Assembly: GCA_947174985.1 (NCBI GenBank)
Contig: CAMWLB010000222.1
Span: 1-5,301 of the forward strand
Source of the DNA: an uncultured Lachnospiraceae bacterium
GTDB lineage: Bacteria > Bacillota > Clostridia > Lachnospirales > Lachnospiraceae
Direction of reading: 5' to 3'
Length of the DNA stretch: 5,301 nucleotides
Shown: positions 1 to 5,301 of the stretch, in pieces
Layout of the letters: each line of letters begins with the position of its first letter
How positions within the stretch are numbered: the first letter of the stretch is position 1
Notes under the pieces: model-generated
Database searches by the model: none
The model's input: only the letters and a program-made list of their open reading frames with translations
Told to the model about the DNA's origin: nothing
Position numbers and translations under genes: made by a program

Positions 1-1
1 G

Positions 2-2845
2 GATACTATACAGACATATGATTGGGAGAGAGAAAGCGGTACGGCAGATTCTCTGCCGGATTATGGTGCTTATCTGGCGGGACGGTCCGGTGAAATAGCA
101 GGGGAGCAGATTATATTATCGGCGGCTGATTTTGCCTCTGAAGAGAACTCGCAGGCCTATGTAACCGGTTATATGGGAGAAGAGAGCTGTCTGTACTGGA
201 ATGTGCAGGGAGGCCTGGTTACATGGGAATTTGATGTGAAAGAGGCGGGGCTGTACAACCTTGCGCTTACTTACTGTGGCATTTCGGGGAAAAATTACGA
301 TATTGTGATGGATGTGCTGCTTGACGGTGTGGTTCCTTATGAAAACGCGCAGAATGTCAGCCTGCGCAGGCTGTTTTTGGACGAAACCTATCTGAACATG
401 GATGAAAATATATTTTTGACTGACGCAAAGGGCAACGAACTGCGCCCGTCGCTTTTGGAGCAGTATGCGTGGCAGACGTCTTATCTTGCGGACCCCAAGG
501 CGGAGTACCCGGGGCCTCTTTGGTTTTATCTTTCAGAAGGGAAGCATACGCTGTCCCTTACATTGAAGGAGGAGGCCGTTGCGTTAAAGACGCTTGCCTT
601 TGTCGGTGAAAAGCAGCCTGTTTCCTATGAGGAAATGCTGCAGGCGTGGGAAGCACAGGGCGTTTTGGACAGCAGCGGTTATTATGCCGAATATGAGGCG
701 GAGAAAAGCTATCTGAAAAATGATGTCACGCTTTTTGCCACATATGACACCGCGAGCGCCCATGTAACGCCTTCCAGTGCGTCGAGCGTATTGTACAATA
801 CAATCGGCAAGAACACATGGAAGGAAGCGGGGCAGGAAATTACTTGGGAATTCTGGGTGCCGCAGGATGGTTTCTATTACCTTGCCTTTAAGGTGAAGCA
901 GAATGAGAAGAGCAATGCCTACTCTGTGCGTGAGGTAAGCATTGACGGTGAAGTGCTTTGTGAGGAGATGGGGGTACAGAAATTTCCGTACAGTGCAAAC
1001 TGGTACGTGAAACAGCTTGAGACGCAGGACGGAGAGCCTCTCAGGGTATATCTGACAGCGGGGCGCCATGTGCTTGGCATGCGGGCCGACGTGGACGAGG
1101 AGTTTGCAGAGGTACTCAGGGGAATCGGCGAGGTAACAGAAGATTTGCAGTACTGGTATCGGGAGATTATCAAAGTGACCGGCTTCAATGCGGATTCCTC
1201 CCGTATCACCATAGACCAAAACCGTGATTTTGATTTGGAAAAAAATATACCGGGCCTGATGGAAGGATTGGCAGACTGCAAGGACAGGCTGGAATACTAT
1301 TACAACGTTCTGGAAGGGATGGAGGGCATTTCCGGTGCGAGCGCGTCCTCGTTAAAGGAGACGGCGGCGACGTTGGAGGCTTTCATCAAGAGACCGACGA
1401 AGATTGCCAAGAGAATCGAGACCTTCCGCAGCAATATCAGCACCATTGCCACATGGCGGATTGACATGCAGGCGCAGCCGCTTATCATGGATAAATTCTT
1501 CGTATATTCGCCGGATATGAAAACACCGAAGGTGGGAGGCAATGCATGGGTGCAGATGGTCTACCGTTTTCAGATGTTCCTCAATTCCTTCAGAGGCGGG
1601 ACGAATGACATTTCCGGAAGCGGCGAAGCGGCAGAAGGCGGCAGGACGCTGCGCGTCTGGATCAGCACGGCGGACATCACGACCACGGGTGCATCCTCGG
1701 GGCGTGACCAGGCGATTCTTTTAAAGAAGCTGATTGACGAGACCTTCTCTGCACAGACAGGCATCAATGTGGAGGTCAGCCTTGTGGGCGGCTCCGATAC
1801 GCTGGTACAGGCGGTACTGGCGGGCGAGGGACCGGATGTGGCGCTGTTTACTTCGGTGGATACGCCGGTCAATCTGGCAATGCGCGGGGCGCTTTTGGAG
1901 TTGAGTCAGTTTGATGATTTTGAAGAGGTGATTTCCCAGTTTACGGATAGCGCGGTAGTTCCTTTCTGGTATAAGGACGGCTGCTACGCATTCCCTGAGA
2001 CACAGAATTTTAACGTCCTGTTTTACCGCACGGATGTCTATAAAGAGCTGGGGCTCACACCTCCCAAAACATGGGATGAGTTTTATGAGCAGATTATCAT
2101 TCTCGCCAATGAAAATTATATGGTAGGCGTGCCGCAGAACCAGAATATTTTCGAGACCTTCCTGTATCAGCAGGGGGCATTCTTCTACAGCGAGGATATG
2201 AGCAGCTCAACCTTTAACAGCAACGAAGCGCTGCTGGCGTTCGAGAGCTGGACGGGATTATATACAAAATACAGCCTTTCCCTTGTGTTCGATTTCTTTA
2301 ACCGTTTCAGAAGCGGGGAGATGGCGCTGGCGATAGAGCCTTACAATCAGGTCAATTACCTGTACTCGGCGGCTCCCGAGCTGAACGGCTTGTGGGATAT
2401 TGCAGTGATGCCCGGCACAGTGCAGGACGGAAAAATAAACAATGTGGAAACTTCCACTTCCACAGGCGCCATTGCGCTGGCGGATACCAAATATCCCGAC
2501 GAAGCGTATGCGTTCCTGAAGTGGTGGGTGAGCGCGGAAACGCAGAGCGATTTCGGCGTGCAGGTGGAACAGACACTCGGTGTGGCGGCGCGGTACGGAA
2601 CCGCCAATCTGGAAGCGTTTGAAGACCTTCCGTGGAGCAGTGCACAGGCGGACGTAATCCGGCAGCAGCGTGAAAATACGGTGGCGGTGGAGCAGATTCC
2701 GGGCAGTTATTATATCGCAAGAAATCTTTCCTTCGCATTCAGGGGTGTTGTGTATAATAACAAAAATCTGCGGGAAACGCTGTATAAATACAATATTGAA
2801 ATCAATAAGGAACTGCAGCGCAAGCAAAAAGAATTTAACTACTAA
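2..2845 (+). CDS. Giant modular extracellular solute-binding protein of a CUT1-type sugar ABC transporter (5'-partial)
   Basis: Extracellular ligand-capture subunit delivering a sugar, probably an oligosaccharide, to the two permeases downstream. The frame is stop-free from base 2, so the true start and signal peptide lie upstream; ATG 173 is internal (visible residue 58) and lacks a convincing ribosome site. Of 947 visible residues, about 35-202 and 227-365 are two related beta-rich modules (VTWEF at 73, ITWEF at 280; PLWFYLSEGKHTL at 172, PLRVYLTAGRHVL at 346). About 382-547 is a charged, mostly helical linker. About 548-930 is a type-1 sugar-binding domain, opening with TLRVWIST and carrying YAFPETQNFNVLFYRTD (662), PPKTWDEF (687) and a late KWWVSAET (840). 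Ordinary binding proteins of this class have about 400-550 residues; the excess is the N-terminal half. Class (YtcQ/LplA-like, SBP_bac_1) is confident; the substrate is unknown. Lipoprotein anchoring cannot be judged because the N-terminus is missing. Confidence 0.93.
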   Translation, partial: DTIQTYDWERESGTADSLPDYGAYLAGRSGEIAGEQIILSAADFASEENSQAYVTGYMGEESCLYWNVQGGLVTWEFDVKEAGLYNLALTYCGISGKNYDIVMDVLLDGVVPYENAQNVSLRRLFLDETYLNMDENIFLTDAKGNELRPSLLEQYAWQTSYLADPKAEYPGPLWFYLSEGKHTLSLTLKEEAVALKTLAFVGEKQPVSYEEMLQAWEAQGVLDSSGYYAEYEAEKSYLKNDVTLFATYDTASAHVTPSSASSVLYNTIGKNTWKEAGQEITWEFWVPQDGFYYLAFKVKQNEKSNAYSVREVSIDGEVLCEEMGVQKFPYSANWYVKQLETQDGEPLRVYLTAGRHVLGMRADVDEEFAEVLRGIGEVTEDLQYWYREIIKVTGFNADSSRITIDQNRDFDLEKNIPGLMEGLADCKDRLEYYYNVLEGMEGISGASASSLKETAATLEAFIKRPTKIAKRIETFRSNISTIATWRIDMQAQPLIMDKFFVYSPDMKTPKVGGNAWVQMVYRFQMFLNSFRGGTNDISGSGEAAEGGRTLRVWISTADITTTGASSGRDQAILLKKLIDETFSAQTGINVEVSLVGGSDTLVQAVLAGEGPDVALFTSVDTPVNLAMRGALLELSQFDDFEEVISQFTDSAVVPFWYKDGCYAFPETQNFNVLFYRTDVYKELGLTPPKTWDEFYEQIIILANENYMVGVPQNQNIFETFLYQQGAFFYSEDMSSSTFNSNEALLAFESWTGLYTKYSLSLVFDFFNRFRSGEMALAIEPYNQVNYLYSAAPELNGLWDIAVMPGTVQDGKINNVETSTSTGAIALADTKYPDEAYAFLKWWVSAETQSDFGVQVEQTLGVAARYGTANLEAFEDLPWSSAQADVIRQQRENTVAVEQIPGSYYIARNLSFAFRGVVYNNKNLRETLYKYNIEINKELQRKQKEFNY

Positions 2846-2850
2846 GGCAG

Positions 2851-2870
2851 AGAGGGCAGGCGTGTTGAGT
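2851..2870 (+). promoter_or_regulatory. Ribosome-binding region with ambiguous start for the first permease
   Basis: The 25-base gap after the binding-protein stop contains AGAGGG (2851-2856) followed by GCAGG (2856-2860). In-frame GTG 2862, TTG 2865 and ATG 2871 all follow. AGAGGG is eight bases from the TTG but fourteen from the ATG, while the weaker GCAGG is ten bases from the ATG. The ATG is annotated by codon preference, but the spacing leaves TTG 2865 a serious alternative. The protein changes by only two or three residues. Confidence 0.5.
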
Positions 2871-3788
2871 ATGAGCGGTGAAAAAAGGCAAAAGAAAAAA
2901 ACAACATTTAAAAAGTGGTTCAGGGCACAGGGACCCAGTCTTGTGTTTCTGGCGCCCTTTACCATCCTGTTTGTTCTGTTTACCATCCTGCCGATTGCGG
3001 CGGCAATCGTATTGAGCTTTACCTATTTCAATATGCTGAGCGCGCCCACCTTTGTCGGCTTTGACAACTATATCAGAATGTTCTTTGATGATGACGTTTT
3101 TCTGATTGCGTTAAAGAACACAGCCATTTTTGCTATGATTACGGGGCCGGTCAGCTACATACTAAGCTTTTTGGTGGCATGGCTGATCAATGAATTTAAC
3201 CGTTTTGTGCGGACTGTCCTGACGCTGGTATTTTACCTGCCGTCACTGGCGGGCAATGTGTACTTTGTCTGGACGTATATTTTTTCCGGCGACAGTTACG
3301 GTCTGTTAAACAGCATCTTGACAAAGTTCGGACTGACTGCGGATGCCATACAGTGGCTGACGGATACCAAATACATGATGGCGGTGGTAGTGGTAGTTAT
3401 CTTGTGGCTGTCTCTGGGAACCGGATTTTTGTCCTTTGTGGCGGGCTTACAGTCCATGGACAGAGAGCTTTTTGAGGCGGCGGCAATTGACGGCGTAAAA
3501 AACCGGTTTGCGGAGCTTTGGTATATTACGCTGCCGCAGATGGTGCCCCAGCTTCTCTTCGGAGCCGTAATGCAGATTTCTACTTCATTTGCGATTGGAT
3601 ATGAATGTATGAACCTGACGGGTTTTCCGAGTACGGACTATGCGACGCACACCATGGTGCTTCATATTCTTGATTTTGGACAGGTCAGATTTGAGATGGG
3701 CTATGCCTGTGCGGTGGCGGTGTTCCTGTTTGCCATGATGCTTATCATGTGGAAGGTAGTCAACAAGCTGCTGTCAAAATGGGCATAG
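2871..3788 (+). CDS. Sugar ABC transporter permease, MalF/UgpA/LplB type
   Basis: Integral membrane subunit forming half of the translocation channel. From ATG 2871 it has 305 residues, normal for the family. A Lys/Arg-rich cytoplasmic start precedes six predicted membrane segments near residues 24-48, 83-106, 115-138, 169-192, 225-243 and 278-299. FVGFDNYIRMF (61-71), after the first segment, is typical of this group. The ATPase-contacting EAA loop starts at residue 202 (EAAAIDG, then ITLP at 219-222), with one residue more between the Gly and ITLP than in MalF. The gene begins 25 bases after the binding-protein stop. The start is uncertain: GTG 2862 and TTG 2865 are in frame, and AGAGGG (2851-2856) is better spaced for TTG 2865; these would add two or three residues. 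An open frame back to 2670 only overlaps the upstream gene and is not coding. Confidence 0.95.
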   Translation: MSGEKRQKKKTTFKKWFRAQGPSLVFLAPFTILFVLFTILPIAAAIVLSFTYFNMLSAPTFVGFDNYIRMFFDDDVFLIALKNTAIFAMITGPVSYILSFLVAWLINEFNRFVRTVLTLVFYLPSLAGNVYFVWTYIFSGDSYGLLNSILTKFGLTADAIQWLTDTKYMMAVVVVVILWLSLGTGFLSFVAGLQSMDRELFEAAAIDGVKNRFAELWYITLPQMVPQLLFGAVMQISTSFAIGYECMNLTGFPSTDYATHTMVLHILDFGQVRFEMGYACAVAVFLFAMMLIMWKVVNKLLSKWA

Positions 3789-3807
3789 ATGCGCTGCGGG
3801 AAGGTTG

Positions 3808-3814
3808 AAAGGAG
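3808..3814 (+). promoter_or_regulatory. Ribosome-binding site fixing the GTG start of the second permease
   Basis: AAAGGAG is a strong Shine-Dalgarno match, seven bases before GTG 3822. It lies inside the longer open frame that begins at ATG 3789, so it decides the start in favour of the GTG. Confidence 0.8.
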
Positions 3815-3821
3815 AAGTACG

Positions 3822-4679
3822 GTGAAAAACAAGAAAAGAAAAACCTTAAGCCGGTCAAAGGCAGGTACCTTTTTCATATTTTTATTTTTGATTGTGATTG
3901 GCGTGTTTATGCTGCTTCCCATCATTTATGTACTGGTGACGGCATTTAAACCACTCCATGAAATACTGGCGTATCCCCCGAAGTTTTTTGTGCGGAATCC
4001 GACCCTTTCCAATTTCAGCGATTTGATTGAAATTACGCAGGAGACATGGATTCCCTTTGAGCGGTCGCTGTTCAACAGCCTGTTTATTGCAGTGGCGGGG
4101 ACGGCTGCCTATATCATTATCGCTTCCATGGCGGCATATCCGCTGGCAAAGAATAAGAGCAGGTATATCGGTATCTATTATCAGATAGTGGTGCTGGCAA
4201 TCCTGTTTCGGCCGGAGGTAACGCGGACACCGCTGTACATCATTATCAGCAAGCTCGGGCTGATTAACACTTACTGGTCTTTGATTCTGCCGGTTCTGGC
4301 AGGAAGCTTTGGCGTCTTTCTGATGAGGCAGTTTATGATTACGGTTCCGAATGAGATGCTGGAAGCGGCAAGAGTGGATGGAGCAGGCGAATTTACCTGC
4401 TTCTGGAAGCTGGTTATGCCGTTAGTACGGCCCGCGTGGATGACTCTGACAATTTTTACTTTTAAGGACCTTTGGAACACGGGAGAGTCCCAGTATATTT
4501 ACGAAGAAGCGTTAAAGACGCTGACGGCGGTTATGCAGTCCATTTCTTCTGCCGGTATCGCCAGAGCCGGTGCGGGCGCTGCGGTTGCCCTGATTATGAT
4601 GATACCGCCCATCGTGGTCTTTGTGATTTCGCAGTCTTCGGTAATGGAAACCATGTCCCAGACCGGTATCAAGCGCTGA
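3822..4679 (+). CDS. Carbohydrate ABC transporter permease, MalG/UgpE/YtcP type
   Basis: Second membrane subunit, expected to pair with the preceding permease. GTG 3822 is chosen because AAAGGAG (3808-3814) lies seven bases upstream. ATG 3789, which directly abuts the previous stop, is in frame but has no ribosome site and would add eleven atypical residues (296 in total). From the GTG the protein has 285 residues, usual for MalG-type permeases. After a basic N-terminus (MKNKKRKTLSRSK), the first membrane segment is near 16-40 and ends in the family-typical TAFKP. An NSLFIAV segment follows near 85, ending AAYPLAK, and four more segments come later. The EAA loop starts at residue 181 (EAARVDG) with the canonical nine-residue spacing, but ends LVMP instead of ITLP. 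The C-terminus is short and basic (TGIKR). Role and family are secure; the sugar specificity is not. Confidence 0.95.
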   Translation: MKNKKRKTLSRSKAGTFFIFLFLIVIGVFMLLPIIYVLVTAFKPLHEILAYPPKFFVRNPTLSNFSDLIEITQETWIPFERSLFNSLFIAVAGTAAYIIIASMAAYPLAKNKSRYIGIYYQIVVLAILFRPEVTRTPLYIIISKLGLINTYWSLILPVLAGSFGVFLMRQFMITVPNEMLEAARVDGAGEFTCFWKLVMPLVRPAWMTLTIFTFKDLWNTGESQYIYEEALKTLTAVMQSISSAGIARAGAGAAVALIMMIPPIVVFVISQSSVMETMSQTGIKR

Positions 4680-4702
4680 TGGGGTGGACAGAAACGGGAA
4701 GA

Positions 4703-4710
4703 ACGGAGAG
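4703..4710 (+). promoter_or_regulatory. Ribosome-binding site of the NHL-repeat protein
   Basis: ACGGAGAG contains GGAG (4705-4708), separated by seven bases including a T-run from ATG 4716. The protein from this ATG begins directly with a signal peptide, so site and start support each other. The 36-base gap between the permease stop and this start shows no hairpin; the T-run at 4711-4715 is therefore not taken as a terminator. Confidence 0.75.
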
Positions 4711-4715
4711 TTTTT

Positions 4716-5301
4716 ATGAAAAAGAGCAAAAAATTATTTGGTTCTCTATTGTGCGGCATTGCCATCCTGCTTTTTCCCCTGCCTGTGAAGGCGGCGGAAG
4801 TACCGTACCAGACTTACACCTATGACAAGTGGAACAATACGACACCGGCTCCCAACGGCTATCTGCCGACAAGGAGCATCAGCGGCGCAGAGCTTGGATG
4901 CGGCGATTTTAAAAACGCCTCCGACCTGTTTTACTGCGAGGCGAGAGGCGAACTGTATATTGTGGATTCCGGAAATGCACGTATCGTTATTTTAGACAAG
5001 GAGCTTCATGTGCTGGATGAGTGGACGACGCTAAAGCTTTCGGGCGGCGGTGATTATACCTTTTCCAATCCGCAGGGCATTTATGTATCGGAGGACGGCA
5101 CAGCCTATATTGCGGAGATGGGAAATCAGGAGGTTGTCGTCTGCGGCAGGGACGGCCATGTTTTACAGGTACTCGGCGCGCCGCAGTCCACTTTGCTGCC
5201 GGATAATTTTAATTACCAGCCCCACAAGGTCGTAGTGGATAAATCGGGCAGGATTTATGTACTCTCCAAAGGCGTCTATCAGGGAATCGTCTATTTAGAG
5301 T
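4716..5301 (+). CDS. Secreted NHL-repeat beta-propeller protein (3'-partial)
   Basis: The frame opens at ATG 4716, seven bases after GGAG (4705-4708), and stays open to the edge, giving 195 visible residues. Residues 1-26 are a standard Sec signal peptide: KKSKK, a hydrophobic core at 7-22, and PVKA before AEVP. Cys13 lies inside the core, so it is not a lipobox and the protein is probably not lipid-anchored there. A short Tyr/Pro-rich stretch (31-51) leads into NHL-like blades at about 70-103 (ELYIVDSGNARIVILD), 117-154 (NPQGIYVSEDGTAYIAEMGN) and from 168 (PHKVVVDKSGRIYVLSKG). More blades should follow downstream. NHL propellers usually bind proteins or other ligands, and some related propellers are lactonases; no catalytic residues can be assigned here. 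It lies 36 bases after the permease gene with no terminator between, implying co-expression. A sensor or surface accessory for the transporter is inference. Some proteins of this type have further membrane domains, which cannot be tested here. Confidence 0.85.
   Translation, partial: MKKSKKLFGSLLCGIAILLFPLPVKAAEVPYQTYTYDKWNNTTPAPNGYLPTRSISGAELGCGDFKNASDLFYCEARGELYIVDSGNARIVILDKELHVLDEWTTLKLSGGGDYTFSNPQGIYVSEDGTAYIAEMGNQEVVVCGRDGHVLQVLGAPQSTLLPDNFNYQPHKVVVDKSGRIYVLSKGVYQGIVYLE

Noticed and set aside
584..1219. Minus-strand open frame of 211 codons
   Set aside because: It is antisense to conserved module 2 of the binding protein, no family is recognisable, and the sense frame explains the sequence fully.
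2670..2870. Upstream extension of the first permease frame
   Set aside because: This part overlaps the binding-protein gene in another frame, would give an atypical 67-residue extension, and has no ribosome site. The permease begins normally near 2871.
2258..2986. Minus-strand open frame of 242 codons
   Set aside because: It lies opposite the well-supported binding protein and the start of the permease. Its product is Cys/Arg/His-rich with no recognisable domain, typical of a shadow frame in a mid-GC gene.
2992..3009. Hairpin in the first permease gene as an attenuator or terminator
   Set aside because: It lies within coding sequence for the first membrane segment and is not followed by a T-run.
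3789..3821. ATG 3789 as start of the second permease
   Set aside because: It directly abuts the TAG stop of the first permease without a ribosome site, whereas GTG 3822 has AAAGGAG at ideal spacing.
4709..4715. T-run after the second permease as a possible terminator
   Set aside because: No GC-rich inverted repeat precedes it, and it sits in the spacer between a good ribosome site and ATG 4716.
4472..4825. Plus-strand open frame of 117 codons bridging the second permease and the NHL gene
   Set aside because: It overlaps both supported genes in another frame, has no recognisable domain, and its product composition is that of a shadow.

Overview
The window is a plus-strand stretch of what looks like one carbohydrate-uptake operon of a Gram-positive, low-to-mid GC Clostridia-type bacterium. 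A gut Lachnospiraceae-like Firmicute is the best guess. This rests on the purine-rich GGAG-type ribosome sites, the Lys-rich N-termini, the very large solute-binding protein and the Bacillota-style gene order. The genus cannot be read from the sequence.

Layout: (1) Bases 2-2845 are the open, 5'-truncated end of a giant extracellular solute-binding protein (947 residues visible). It has two homologous N-terminal beta-sandwich-like modules, a long helical linker and a C-terminal type-1 sugar-binding domain. The first in-frame ATG, at 173, is not the start, because the frame is open to the window edge. (2) Bases 2871-3788 encode a MalF/UgpA/LplB-type permease. (3) Bases 3822-4679 encode a MalG/UgpE/YtcP-type permease starting at a GTG. 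(4) Bases 4716-5301 are the 5' part of a secreted NHL-repeat beta-propeller protein. It has a clear signal peptide and ribosome site and runs off the right edge.

The genes are separated by only 25, 33 and 36 bases. No terminator or promoter is visible between them, so they are probably co-transcribed. The two permeases would form the membrane channel and the modular binding protein would capture ligand outside the cell. No ATPase gene is present; such CUT1-type systems commonly use a shared MsmK/MsmX-type ATPase encoded elsewhere, though one could also lie just outside the window. The secreted propeller protein is the least understood part. Its placement suggests a surface accessory or sensor for the transporter, but that is inference. 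There is no RNA gene, CRISPR array, mobile element or non-coding stretch longer than 36 bases.
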